Assembly: GCA_001769125.1 (NCBI GenBank)
Contig: MEOG01000007.1
Coordinates: 1 to 49,323 of the forward strand
Reading direction: 5' to 3'
DNA: 49,323 bases
From: Bacteroidetes bacterium GWF2_35_48
Lineage (GTDB): Bacteria > Bacteroidota > Bacteroidia > Bacteroidales > GWF2-35-48
The notes beneath the pieces were generated by a model. That model was not told the origin of the DNA and ran no database searches. It saw nothing but the letters and a program-made list of their open reading frames with translations. Each line of letters begins with the position of its first letter. Within the stretch, counting starts at the first letter, position 1. The position numbers and the translations under genes are program-made. Shown piece by piece: positions 16,301-26,500 of this stretch.

Positions 16301-18179
16301 AATCACGCATCCTGAAAAATCATTATTAAAAGGTGCGCTTGACGGAACAAAAACAGGCGCTTTTTATGGAGAAATTTTCGGACAATATACTGCAACGTTA
16401 AAAGCTGTGGGCGCAAAGTATCAAATTGATTTTTCAATCCCTTTTAATTTGTTTGATGAAAATGCAAGGAATATTGCCTTGATTGGAACAGGGGACGAAA
16501 TTTTTAATGTTGAATGGAGCTACAAGAGAAAGGAGCGGGAAGGGCTTTATAAAATGGATGCGCCCTGGAAGGGATTTTTAAATTATGTGAACGAAGAGTA
16601 TGAACGAAAAAAATTAAGCGGCAGATCTGATGAGCTGGAGGAGCTGATGAAAGACGAAGTCTGTCCTGCTTGTAATGGCGCAATGCTTTCTGAAAAATCA
16701 AGAGATGTAAAATGGAATACTATTCCTATTATAGATTTTTTCAATAAGTCAATAGCCGCTCTGCAAGATTATTTGTCAAGATATCAGCCAATAAATCAAG
16801 CTGAAAAAAATCTAGTTTCAGAAATTAAAGAACTATTGAAATCTCTCATGAATGCTGGCGTTTCTTATTTAAGTCTTTCAAGAAAAATACAGTCTTTGTC
16901 TTCTGGTGAATTACAGCGTGTACGATTGGCTTCTTTAATTGGAAAAGGATTAAGCGGAATGCTGTATGTACTCGATGAACCATCTGCCGGTCTGCATCCT
17001 GATGAGGTTGAGAGCGTGCATGAAATTATTCAGAAACTCAAAGACAAAGGAAACACCGTGTTGATGGTTGAACATAACAAAGAACTGATTTCAAAAGCAG
17101 ATTTTATTTTGGATTTCGGATTAGGTGCAGGTCTGAATGGAGGGAATATCATTGCATCGGGTTCTGTCAGCGATATTACAAATAATTCTATTTCATTAAC
17201 AGGTAAATATCTTTTAAATGATATTCCATTACTACGTGATAAACAAAATTCATTTTTTTCTTTCATCGAAATAAAAAATGCAAGGGCAAACAATCTGAAA
17301 AAATTTGATATTCAGTTTCCGACAGGTGCTTTTTCTGTTATCAGGGGCGTCTCAGGAAGCGGAAAAAGCAGTTTGCTGAAAAATGTATTATATGAGTCGC
17401 TTATTTCGGAAAAACCTGTTAATTGTGATTATATAAAGGCGGATGTGGGTTCTGAACATGTTATTTTTACAGACATTCAACATACTTATTTTTCTTCAAA
17501 TTCAACGCTTGCTTCTTTTCTTGGATTGATGGAAGTAATAAAAAGGGAATATGCATTGCAGCCTGAATCTAAAAAAAGAAAATACAAAAAAGATCATTTT
17601 TCATTTTACTCAAAAGCGGGTCAATGCCCTAAATGTGAAGGGAAGGGACATATCGAAACATCGCTTGATTTTTTAGGAGTTTCTTCTTCTGTTTGTGAGT
17701 CTTGTAATGGTTTGCGGTATAAAGAAGAAATTCTGGAAATTAAGGCAAACGGTCTTTCTGTGGCAGAGGTTTTGAATTTATCTTTTTCAGAAATGAAAGA
17801 AAAATTTTCAAATTCAGAAATTGCCCGTTTTTGTGAAGTGATGCGCGATGCGGGTCTGGAATATTTGAATCCGCTGCAAAGTCCTGCCTCTCTATCAGGA
17901 GGGGAAAAACAGCGACTGTTACTTGCTTCTGCATTGCTGAATCGCTCACCGAAAGCAATGATTTTTTTAATGGACGAACCCTATACAGGTCTTCATCCTT
18001 ATGATGTTGAAAAATTACTCCTTCTGATAGATTTTCTCATTCAAAATAAAAACACAGTAATTGTTGCCGGAAATCATCCTGCTTTTATAAAAAATGCAGA
18101 CTTCCTAATAGAACTCGGTCCAATTGGTGGAGCGGAAGGGGGTAAATTGATGGGATGTGGAAAAAATCAGAACGACTGA
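13305..18179 (+). CDS. Tandem-duplicated class II UvrA (UvrA2-like) ABC ATPase
   Basis: 1624 residues, nearly twice a normal UvrA-family protein, with four ABC modules. Walker A lysines are at 38, 515, 861 and 1354. Signature motifs are LTGGE (357), LSGGE (698), LSSGE (1198) and LSGGE (1530). Walker B 'DEP' motifs are at 383, 725, 1224 and 1557. Zinc-ribbon CxxC pairs are visible at 141, 279, 608/631, 944/957/982 and 1441. Between 'LLFARFG' and the first CxxC there are only about 20-30 residues in both halves, so the UvrB-binding domain of true UvrA is absent. This places it with UvrA2/DrrC-type proteins, known for DNA-damage tolerance or resistance to DNA-binding drugs. Double-length UvrA is known in Chlamydiae. 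Cytoplasmic; no signal peptide; no uvrB/uvrC nearby. Two A9 runs (13939-13947, 14765-14773) lie in the coding sequence. DNA-binding ATPase is secure; the biological role is inferred. Confidence 0.9.
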   Translation: MPNKITLKGARENNLKNIDIEFPLNKFIVVTGVSGSGKSSLVFGTLHQEAQKRYLENLNSYARQYMSRLHTADFDAVEFLHPTIALEQKTKVSHAWSTVGTLTGLYDLLRLLFARFGKAEKPSNVKINRSLFSFVSPEGACPVCRGLGFEEKVDADMLIGDPSKSIREGAFLITNDKGYLMYSQVTPDVLNQVCNAHGFSIDIPWKDMTDEQKKTILFGTEIIKIPYGKHTLESRLTWTGITARPREEGFYKGIIPVMEQILKRDRNPNILKYTSSKRCSSCGGKRLNPDALNVLFECKTIHDFNEMNILNIHYVFSSLQRNDAALKIIVENIVHQSAQLNELGLGYLTLSRPSATLTGGETQRIRLCSQIAGGMWGVLYLLDEPTVGLHPYDNKKMLDLLFRLRDNGNTVIAVEHDIETMKHADYLIDIGPDAGRNGGEITYIKEKNNVIFDSGNSRTKQYLDKNYLSFFQSKKRVVDNYLRLSGAKKNNLKNINIAIQCACINVVTGVSGAGKSSLVHGIFVPNLKKIKEGKTNNLSDVDSISGCEFIHKIIEVDQKPIGKNSRSNPATYTGIFDVIRDIFAALPESKKRKWSKSRFSFNVKGGRCEACEGAGALEVGMQFLGASEVVCENCNGKRYNEETLEIIYKEKNIADILALEISDAVNFFSDQPRLFHLLSWLDKLGLGYLKLGQSSSTLSGGEAQRIKLATELSARSSEKILYVLDEPTTGLHVEDIKRLMNALHSLADEGHTLVIIEHSPEIILSADHVIDLGPDSGDEGGQLVFEGSVEDLILCKRSKTGIFLKNLIDNDFSNFENFSEKDKADAPIRCMKISTNNLKNIDVDIPVNKITCVTGISGSGKSSFAFDTLYAESKFRYLENYSTFVRTRIGGGKRGNFESIHGLMPGLALSQRVFQTNLRATVASLSGIYDLVRILFSRFGLRACPVCGSIVFADGYCSACNYYTHELLTSSMFSPNHAAGACSVCEGTGVVKSCDENKLITHPEKSLLKGALDGTKTGAFYGEIFGQYTATLKAVGAKYQIDFSIPFNLFDENARNIALIGTGDEIFNVEWSYKRKEREGLYKMDAPWKGFLNYVNEEYERKKLSGRSDELEELMKDEVCPACNGAMLSEKSRDVKWNTIPIIDFFNKSIAALQDYLSRYQPINQAEKNLVSEIKELLKSLMNAGVSYLSLSRKIQSLSSGELQRVRLASLIGKGLSGMLYVLDEPSAGLHPDEVESVHEIIQKLKDKGNTVLMVEHNKELISKADFILDFGLGAGLNGGNIIASGSVSDITNNSISLTGKYLLNDIPLLRDKQNSFFSFIEIKNARANNLKKFDIQFPTGAFSVIRGVSGSGKSSLLKNVLYESLISEKPVNCDYIKADVGSEHVIFTDIQHTYFSSNSTLASFLGLMEVIKREYALQPESKKRKYKKDHFSFYSKAGQCPKCEGKGHIETSLDFLGVSSSVCESCNGLRYKEEILEIKANGLSVAEVLNLSFSEMKEKFSNSEIARFCEVMRDAGLEYLNPLQSPASLSGGEKQRLLLASALLNRSPKAMIFLMDEPYTGLHPYDVEKLLLLIDFLIQNKNTVIVAGNHPAFIKNADFLIELGPIGGAEGGKLMGCGKNQND

Positions 18180-18241
18180 CCTCTAACACAAAATCAATAG
18201 ATGGCAAAGATTTATTTAGCGAGAGGTCAGTCGTTCTGATT
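18165..18241 (-). terminator. 20-bp perfect hairpin between convergent genes, likely minus-strand terminator
   Basis: AATCAGAACGACTGACCTCT at 18165-18184 is exactly complementary to 18222-18241, with a 37-nt loop. On the minus strand the stem is followed by a T6 run (A6 at 18161-18166 on the plus strand), as in an intrinsic terminator. It begins 22 nt past the stop of the 265-residue gene. The left arm overlaps the last codons and stop of the UvrA-like gene, so it may stop transcription from both sides. Confidence 0.7.
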
Positions 18242-18263
18242 ATATGAAATTATGCATTCAGTT

Positions 18264-19061
18264 TTACCAACTGTACCACGAACCGGCAACATAATACTGC
18301 ACCTGATTTGCATCAGTGTTATAAAGCAATAAACCTTCGGCAGGGGTTGGAATTGCATCGCGCAGGATATCTGTTAAGCGGGGAATTAGAAAGCCCTGAT
18401 TACCTGTTGGTTTAATTTCCAATTTAGCAGACGCATCCACTGTTCCGCTTTGTCCTATTAAAACACCTGCGGCTGTTCCTGCTCCAAGGTTAGGCGCTGT
18501 TGTAGCTCCGGCAGTTGTTGCTGTCCATGCGCCATTATAATAATTAATAAGATTTGTGGTGGTATTGTAAACCAGCATACCTATTTCAGTACCCCCTGCA
18601 GCAATAGCATCTCTATTTGCAGTAGTGAGTCGGGGAAGTAGCAATCCTTTATTATTAGCATTCACGTGGAGCAATGCAGAGTTATCGGGATCATCAAGAC
18701 CAATCCCAACGCCCTGATCAGTACCGCTACCTCCGGGATTCGATGCTACAGTAACAAGCGTTCTTGCAATTTTTACCCAGTTAGTGCCATTAAAATAGTT
18801 AAAGTACCCGTCGGTTCTGCAATATATCAGCAAGCCTGTTGCAGGAGAAGGCAGGGAACTCATTTGGCTGGTTGATAAATTGGGAATCAGTATGCCCTTG
18901 GTTGTGGATTGAACATCTAGAGCTGATTTAGCATTAGGTGTAGCGAGAGGGTCTGTCTCGTGGATTACAGTTTGTGCCACTAAAATTGAGCTAAAAAGCA
19001 TCAGGAACGATAAGATTCTGAATCTCATCTTTAGTTCCGATATATTTATTATTGATTTCAT
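18264..19061 (-). CDS. Secreted three-module 'LIPRLT/GLLIYNT' repeat protein
   Basis: 265 residues as drawn. The more likely start is the ATG at 19028 (residue 12, MRFRILSF), because it puts a normal signal peptide (ending LVAQ) at the very N-terminus. The mature part is three modules of about 80 residues with the pattern 'A-L-D/H-V... KGxLIPxLTxxxR... PAxGLLIYNTxxxxxxYYxGxW'. The same modules form the N-terminal half of the upstream neighbour, which ends 15 bp away, so the two are paralogues in one operon. The module is widespread in exported Bacteroidota proteins and in fibre-like proteins; no enzymatic motif is seen. There is no sorting domain, unlike the giant gene of the same operon. Function unknown; likely surface or extracellular structural protein. 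Confidence 0.8.
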   Translation of the reverse strand: MKSIINISELKMRFRILSFLMLFSSILVAQTVIHETDPLATPNAKSALDVQSTTKGILIPNLSTSQMSSLPSPATGLLIYCRTDGYFNYFNGTNWVKIARTLVTVASNPGGSGTDQGVGIGLDDPDNSALLHVNANNKGLLLPRLTTANRDAIAAGGTEIGMLVYNTTTNLINYYNGAWTATTAGATTAPNLGAGTAAGVLIGQSGTVDASAKLEIKPTGNQGFLIPRLTDILRDAIPTPAEGLLLYNTDANQVQYYVAGSWYSW

Positions 19062-19076
19062 AATTTTAAATATTAT

Positions 19077-20543
19077 TTATTTAACCCATACTAAAACACC
19101 ACAAACAGAACGATTAACAGCAGGGCAATCTGCATGAGGACTACTGCACCCACTTAAAATAAACCCTTCGCCACCATATTGAAAAATAATCTGATAGCCG
19201 GCAGTACCACCGGTCCACGAATCAAATGCAGAACCATAATTAGCTGTACCGGTTTGCATACTTGTATTAGATACTGCATTTGCATAAGATGTATAATAGG
19301 TAATAATTGATTGGGTATTATTTGCAGCAACAGAATTAAAAACTCTGTTTTGTATGAAATAGATTGAACTTGTCTGGCATGCTTTTAATTTATCAACCCG
19401 TAATATCGAAGTAGCATAGTTTGTAGCTCCCCCTCTTAACAGGTTAATCTGCACATCGCTTAATTTTTTAAATGTAAGGTCTGTTGGCAGTATGGGAACC
19501 GCACCACTGGCTGCTGCAACTCTGTTATTTGTAAACTTAGGTCCGGTATTTTCTACCAAAGTCCAACCACCACCATCAGATGTCATGTCGCAATAACACT
19601 GGAAAGCTCCACCACCGTCGGGGTTTATATAATAAGTCCCATCCACACCGGCTGCAGAAGCATTGTTTTCTACAATTTCTCTGCACGAAAGACCAGGTTT
19701 TGTAACAATAGTTCCATATTCCGGGTCGTGTGGGGTGAAAGTGTACCAGGCATTATCAACAAAAAATTCAGGTTGGTGCAGTGTTAAATTAAAAATCATA
19801 AGCCCTTCAGCTGGAGAAACAATAGCATTTCTATCTGCAGTCGTCATCCTTGGAATAAGAAGCCCCTGTGAGCCGGTAGGTAATATTTCCAATTTAGCAG
19901 AAGCGTCTACAGTTGTTCCTCCAATTACAACACCCTCTGCTGTTCCTGCGCCAGCGGCCGCCAATGATTGTTCAGATCTTGTTAATATTATCCAGTCGGA
20001 GCCGTCATAATATCTTATATTATTATTGACAGTATTAAAATAAATCATTCCCTCTGTTGCACCTGCAACATCTGCCGCTAATTTTGGGAATAAAACTCCT
20101 TTATTATTTGCGTTAACGTGAAGAATCGCAGAATTATCAGGATCAGCAATTCCAACACCAACTCCAACTTCTGTTCCTGCACCCGATGGATTTACAGCAG
20201 GATTTAAGACTAATTGGCGATCTAAACGGCACCAGTTATATCCATTGTAATAATTAAAATACCCGACTGTTCTGTTAAAGATCAGCAATCCCGTTGCAGG
20301 AGAGGGGAGGTTGTTTCTCTGGGTTTCAGATAAATTTGGAAACAAGACACCTTTGGTCGTAGATTTAATATCCAGAGCCGCATTTAAAGCAGCATCAGAA
20401 TCATCTTCATTAATTGCAACTTGCGCTATGGACAGAAGTGGTATGCAGAAAAGAATAAAAACGATAAGACTGAATTTTCCAATTTTGACATACCTGCTGA
20501 CCCAGGTATTTTCGTCTAAGATTGAAATTTTAAAATTTCTCAT
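19077..20543 (-). CDS. Secreted protein with fibrinogen-like YCDxxxxGGGW domain
   Basis: 488 residues. The hydrophobic signal segment lies at residues 21-41 (KIGKFSLIVFILF... SIAQ) after an unusually long n-region, and no later ATG offers a shorter form. Residues about 45-270 hold three 'GLLIPRMT... SPAEGLMIFN' modules like those of the 265-residue neighbour. From about residue 285 a fibrinogen-C-terminal-like domain begins: 'SCREI', then 'FQCYCDMTSDGGGWTLV' with the diagnostic tryptophan at 327, and ends with 'GCSSPHADCPAVNRSVCGVLVWVK'. Fibrinogen-related domains generally bind glycans or proteins, so a recognition role is plausible but inferred. It lies 21 bp downstream of the giant repeat gene and 15 bp upstream of the 265-residue gene. 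No T9SS domain is visible. Confidence 0.85.
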   Translation of the reverse strand: MRNFKISILDENTWVSRYVKIGKFSLIVFILFCIPLLSIAQVAINEDDSDAALNAALDIKSTTKGVLFPNLSETQRNNLPSPATGLLIFNRTVGYFNYYNGYNWCRLDRQLVLNPAVNPSGAGTEVGVGVGIADPDNSAILHVNANNKGVLFPKLAADVAGATEGMIYFNTVNNNIRYYDGSDWIILTRSEQSLAAAGAGTAEGVVIGGTTVDASAKLEILPTGSQGLLIPRMTTADRNAIVSPAEGLMIFNLTLHQPEFFVDNAWYTFTPHDPEYGTIVTKPGLSCREIVENNASAAGVDGTYYINPDGGGAFQCYCDMTSDGGGWTLVENTGPKFTNNRVAAASGAVPILPTDLTFKKLSDVQINLLRGGATNYATSILRVDKLKACQTSSIYFIQNRVFNSVAANNTQSIITYYTSYANAVSNTSMQTGTANYGSAFDSWTGGTAGYQIIFQYGGEGFILSGCSSPHADCPAVNRSVCGVLVWVK

Positions 20544-20564
20544 ACTATTTGATTTTTAGATTAA

Positions 20565-23500
20565 CTAATTAATAACAATTTTTTTAATATAATTTTCTTT
20601 CCCATTAAACACATTTATAAAATATAAACCTGGGGCTATGGTTAAATTACTAATTTTGATAATACTTTGTTTTTCAGAAATTACAGTTTTAGAAGTATAA
20701 ACAGTTTCGCCCAGCATATCAGATATTGAGATGACAGCATCAGTATTGGTATCAAAATCTGAACAATTCAGGTAGAATCCGGTTTTTGCATCAGCGGGAT
20801 TTGGGAACATTGATACAGAAATAGGTGCTTGCGTATCGTCAATATATACACTTACAATATAAGAATAACTTTGTTGTCCGTTATAATCGGTTTGCTTTAA
20901 CCTGTAATAAGAAACGCCTTTATACGGATTATTGTCAAAGGCAGAATATTTAATCGGCGAACTGCTGTTCCCTGCGCCTTTTACCCGCGTTACTTCTTCA
21001 AAATTTATTGCGTTTTTGCTGCGCTCCAAAGTAAAGAAATCATTGTTAATTTCAGCAACTGTTGTCCATTCAGAGAGCACAACATTGTCAAATGTTTTTG
21101 CCGTAAATGAGAGTAGTTGAATAGGAAGCGGAACACCCGTAGAGCCAGCAGTTATTTTAATATAGGGCAAATCGTGAGTCAATGAAGTTGCCGTAATTAA
21201 AGGAGAAACATTTGTTGTGGACAATGGTTTCCAATATGCAGAGGCTGATGCGGGTTTATACCACTGATAAAGCACCAGAGTCCCGTCAGAATGACCGTTT
21301 AATTCAGATGAGTGGTAATTAACATCGAAAGTCCCAAAATGTGTTGTTTTGGCAGTAGGAGTAATTTTATAATACCTGTTAATTCCATAATTGAGGGTGT
21401 AATCCCCTGATCCTTGTTGTTTCAGATGCCCGCGTTCTATTGTTGTGGAACCGAAATTTGTGAAAGCATCAATGCTTAAACCTAAACCTGCAATATTGTT
21501 ATTATTCCCAATATTAATATTTGTTGTGTAAGTAATAGCACCAGTTCCAAGACCTTCAGAAAAAACAGCATTCGTTGCTTTTATTCTGTTAGAAGCAGTC
21601 TCTCCGGTAATAAATCCGGTAGTGCCAAGTTCAATATTATAGTTAATAAGGTTAAAGTCTCCATCTGTCATAAGCAATTCATTGCTGACATTTATGTTAG
21701 AATTTAATCGTATTCCAACATTTGTATTATTAATAGTTAATTTTTCAAAAGATGTCGTTGCAGTACCTTTTATAGTTTGAAGAGTAGCTCCAAGTAATTC
21801 TATCTTTCCCATAGAACCTCCCCCTTTTATAAGGCTTCCATTGGCGTTATTTGTTAAGTCTCCATTCACTCCAAGAGTTCCATCAATACTGATGGTAGAA
21901 GTTCCGTTATTCATGACATTTCCTTTTATCCAAACATAGGCATCCTGTTCGATAAGGAATTGAGATGTTCCACTATTTGTAAGTTCTGCAGAAGTACCCA
22001 CTAATGTAATGTTTTCAATCCCCGTAATTCTTAGTACTGCGTTAAGATTTTTAAGCTGATTCGTTACAATTGGCATAGCAGGATCGCCGGCTCTTCCTAC
22101 AATGTAGTTACCAAAGGCATTCATTGTGGGATTGGTACGTTTCGCAATAATATAGGATCCGCTAAAACTCTGCGTTCCATCGGTATGTGTTCCGTAGCTT
22201 ATCCATCCGCTGCCATCGCGTAAATCGGTAATTAATGAATAATCGCTGGCAATACCACCCACGTTGGTTTGACCTGCCGATTGAATCGTAAAATCATAAG
22301 AAAGACCCACAGGAGCACCATCAGGGGCAATGTACCAATAACCATAATTCATAAACTGATTAATAGTTTTGGTTCCAACTGCAATTCCCCCCATCGGAGG
22401 TATTTGTGCATCATCCTGTATAAAATGAACATCTACATAATTTAGCCCTGAGGTAATAGTATTAATTTTTAGAGTAGCCAGTTCATAATATGCAGATGTA
22501 CCAATAGGCAGATCGTATGTTCCTACACCCACGTATCTTCTTAAATTGCCAACAATGTATTTTGTCTCTGAATAGTTCGTAATTGCTGCTGTACTGGCAT
22601 TGTTAACAATCATGTTAAACGCGTCGGTTGTTATTTTTCCGGAAGTCATATTCATGATATTGTCTACTCTTTCATCAACAGATAAACTCACGCCGTTGGC
22701 ATTATTGATTGTCAGATTCTCGAAATAGCTGCTTACAGTGCCACCTAATATTTGAGCTGCAGTTGTTCCGTTGAAAACAACGGTTCCTTTTGTTGCACCG
22801 GCTAAGGCTAAACTTTGGGTCGCATTATTTGTCCAGTTTCCTTCAATGTTTATTGTTCCGTCTATCTGAATGGTAGAGCTGGTAAGGTTATTGATATCGC
22901 CCTTTGATGTTAATGTTGCCAGATTTTCAACTTTAATGGTTGCCGAATTTGAATTATTTATTTGTGCTAGAGTTCCTGAAACTGTAGCTGTATTCGCATT
23001 TGTCATTCGGATAACAGAACCTTTGTTTCGTATTTCATTTGTAATGGCATAAGTAGGATAAATCGAAGAGTTTGCTTTTCCTATAACATAATGTCCAAAA
23101 CCGGATAAAGAGGAGCGTTTCGCATACACATTATTTACGGCATAGGTTTGAGTGGAGGAAGAATGAACGCCATTGTCGGCATACAATCCTGTAGAGGGGA
23201 TTTTTGATATCAGCGCATACATATCGGATGTTCCGCCAAGATCGGTATGTCCGGTTTCTGTGATTCCCAAATTATAATTAACTGCGGTAAAGCCAATGTT
23301 ACCTGCTATATTCCAGTATCCATAGTTTAAGAAATTTACAATAGCAACTCCCTGAACGGTTAATCCTCCTGGTACGGGATTTTGGTTTCCTGCTGCAAAG
23401 GCAACATCAATATAGGTAAGTCCTGTATTACTGTTTATCTGTATATTGGCTAATTCGTATTGCGCCACAGTTCCTACAGGCAAGTCATAAGTAGCGTTTG

Positions 23501-26500
23501 AAACATATCGCCTCAGGTTGCCAATTATGTATTTGCTCGCATCATAGCTCAATATGGCATTGGTAGCTGTATTGCTTACAATCGCTTTGTTTGCTCCGGT
23601 TATTATTTTCCCGGAAGTCATGGTAAGGGTACGACTGATATCCGCATCTAAACTTAATGTCAGACCAAATGAATTGTTCAGTTCCAGATTCTCGAATACA
23701 GTAATTGCAGAACCGGCAATGGTTTGGCTTGCTGTAGTACTGACAAAATTAACTGAACCATACGTTGCATCGCCATCCGATAAACTGGCTGTAGCATTAT
23801 TGGTCCAGGTTCCGGTAATATTAATGATACCATCAATTGTAATGGTAGAACTTGTCAAATTGTTAATGTTACCTGAAGCGTTAAACGTAGCGCCGTTTTC
23901 AACGAGGAAGATTCCCGTATTGCTATTGTTAAGCTCTGCAGAACTGCCGGACACACCCCCGAAAGTGGTGCCGGTAATCCTGAATACAGAAGATTTGTTT
24001 CTCAATTCGTTTGTAATAGCTGGCAACTGGTACAGCATGCTTGCTCCTTTACCTATAACAAAGTCGCCAAAGCCTGTAAGAGCATAGCGTTGAGCAATAA
24101 CGTAACTTCCATTAAAACTCTGGGTCGAAATTGAGTGAATCCCTAAATCGGCATAAGTCCCCGGTGTCGGGATTTTAGAAAGTAAAGCATACATATCCGG
24201 AGTACCTCCTAAATCAGTATGACCGCCTTCCTGAATGGACAGATTGTAATTAATTGCAGAACCATCTCCGTTTATGTTCCAATATCCATAATCCAGAAAA
24301 TTAGTAATTGTAACACCGTTTACGGTTAAACCACCGGGTACAGGATTCGGATTAACAGCAGTAAAGTTTACATCAACATAACTTAATCCTGTATTACTAT
24401 TGATTTGAATGTTTGCCAGTTCATATTGTGTTGCAGTCCCAACGGGTAAATCATAGGTGTTATTTGTTACAAAACGTCTGAGATTCCCATTGATGTATTT
24501 TGCATTTCCATAGCCGACAATGGCTACTGCATTTGAATTGCTGACAAGCAATCGGTTTGCTCCTGTATTAATTAAGCCCGAAGTAAATGTAAGCGTCCTC
24601 TGAACTTCTGTATTTACATTCAGATTAACACCAAAAGAATTGTTAATTGTAAAATTCTCAAATTGAGTTACTGTAGTTCCATCAATAGTTTGTGTTGCAA
24701 CTGAAGAATTAAATGTAATTAGACCGTAATCGCCATCTCCGTCTCCAACACTTGCAGTGGCATTGTTTGTCCAGATTCCTGTAATATTGATAGTTCCTTC
24801 AACCTTAATGGTGGCACTTGTTAAATTATTTATGTTTCCATTGGCATTAAATACAGCACCTGTTTCGATTTTAAACAAACCTGAATTGCTATTATTTATT
24901 TCAGCAGATGTTCCGGAAACACTCCCATTGGTAACATTGGAAACAATATAAACCGAATTTTTATTTCTGAGCTCATTGGTAACAGGAATTTGCTGGTAAA
25001 ATTGTGAGGCTCCCTTTGCCACAATAAAGTCACCTAATGTGGTAAGATTTGATCTGACAGCAGTTATCGTGCTACCATTAATAACTTGTGTGGATACTGA
25101 GTGTGTTCCATTATCTGCCCAGGTTGTTCCGGGAGGAATGTACCTTGAAATGACCGCATATCTGTCTGCCGTAGCACCACCATTGGTATGACCCAGAGAA
25201 CTTATGGAAACGTTGTAATTAATTGCAGTTGCATCAGATGATAGTGTCCAGTATCCATAATCTAAAAATTCGCTGACTATTACTCCCTGAACGGTAAGTC
25301 CCGGAGGAGTAACAGGATTCTGGTTGCCTGCTGTAAAAATAGCATCTATATAAGTCATATCTGTTGCGCTGGTAACCTGAATGTTTGCCAGTTCATAATA
25401 AGTGGCAGTACCTACCGGAAAGTCATAAGTGTTGATTCCGACGAATCTTCGGAGGTTTCCAATCACATATTTATTCGCATCATAACCACCAGCAATGGAA
25501 GTGGGGGTTGTATTTGAAACTATTAATTTGTTTGCATTGGTTGTAATTTTACCACTTGTAAAAGTTAAAATGTTATCAACCTGCTGATCCCTGCTCAGGG
25601 TAATGCCAACTGCATTATTAACCTTCAGGTTTTCAAACAGGGTATTTATATTTCCGCCCAAAGACTGTGAGGCGATTCCGTTAAATTCAATTGTACCATA
25701 ATCTGTATTATCTCCCAGCGTAAGATTTGCTTCGCCTTCGTTGTTCCAGCTTCCTTTGAGTTGGATAGTCCCATTGGCCTGAATAAAGGAACCTGCGCCA
25801 TTGTTATTAATATCGCCTTCTGAAATAATAGTTGCATTCACTTCAGAAATTAAATAACCGCTATTATAGTTGTTGATTTTTGCGCTGGGGCCGAAAACTG
25901 TAGTATTCGTGCTTCCTGTTGTTTTAAAAACAGAATTTTTTATTCGGATTTCATTTGTCAGCGGAGAATAAGGAGTATAGTCATTTCCACGACCAATAAT
26001 ATAATCTCCGAATGCAGTGATTCCCGCACGTTTAGCACTAACATAAGCACCAACAAAACTCTGGTCTGCCGGATTATTAGCATCTCCATTATCCCCCCAA
26101 TCGCCTGCGGGAATTCTGGACAATACAGCATAATCTCCTGCAATACCTCCTCCGTTATAATGCCCGCCGGATTGAATTGTCAAATCAAAGTTTGCAGTAG
26201 GTGCCCCGGTTTCTGATATATTCCAGTATCCATAATTTAAGAAAGCATCTATCGTTCCAAGTCCACCGCCTGCAACGCTTAACCCAACTGGCGTAACCGG
26301 ATTTTCATCACTTTCGTTAAAAATAAAATCAAGATAACTTAATCCGGAAGAACTATTAATAACAATGGTTGCCAGTTCATAATAGGATGCGGTACCCAAC
26401 GGAATATTATAAGTTGTATTGGTCATATTCCATGATACTTTTCCAATCACGTATTTTGCCGTGCTGTAACCTGCAATAGCCACTGCATCATTATTGCTTA

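Noticed and set aside
13305-18179. Canonical uvrA of nucleotide excision repair
   Set aside because: No room for the UvrB-binding domain in either half, double length, and no uvrB or uvrC nearby; a normal uvrA is expected elsewhere in the genome.
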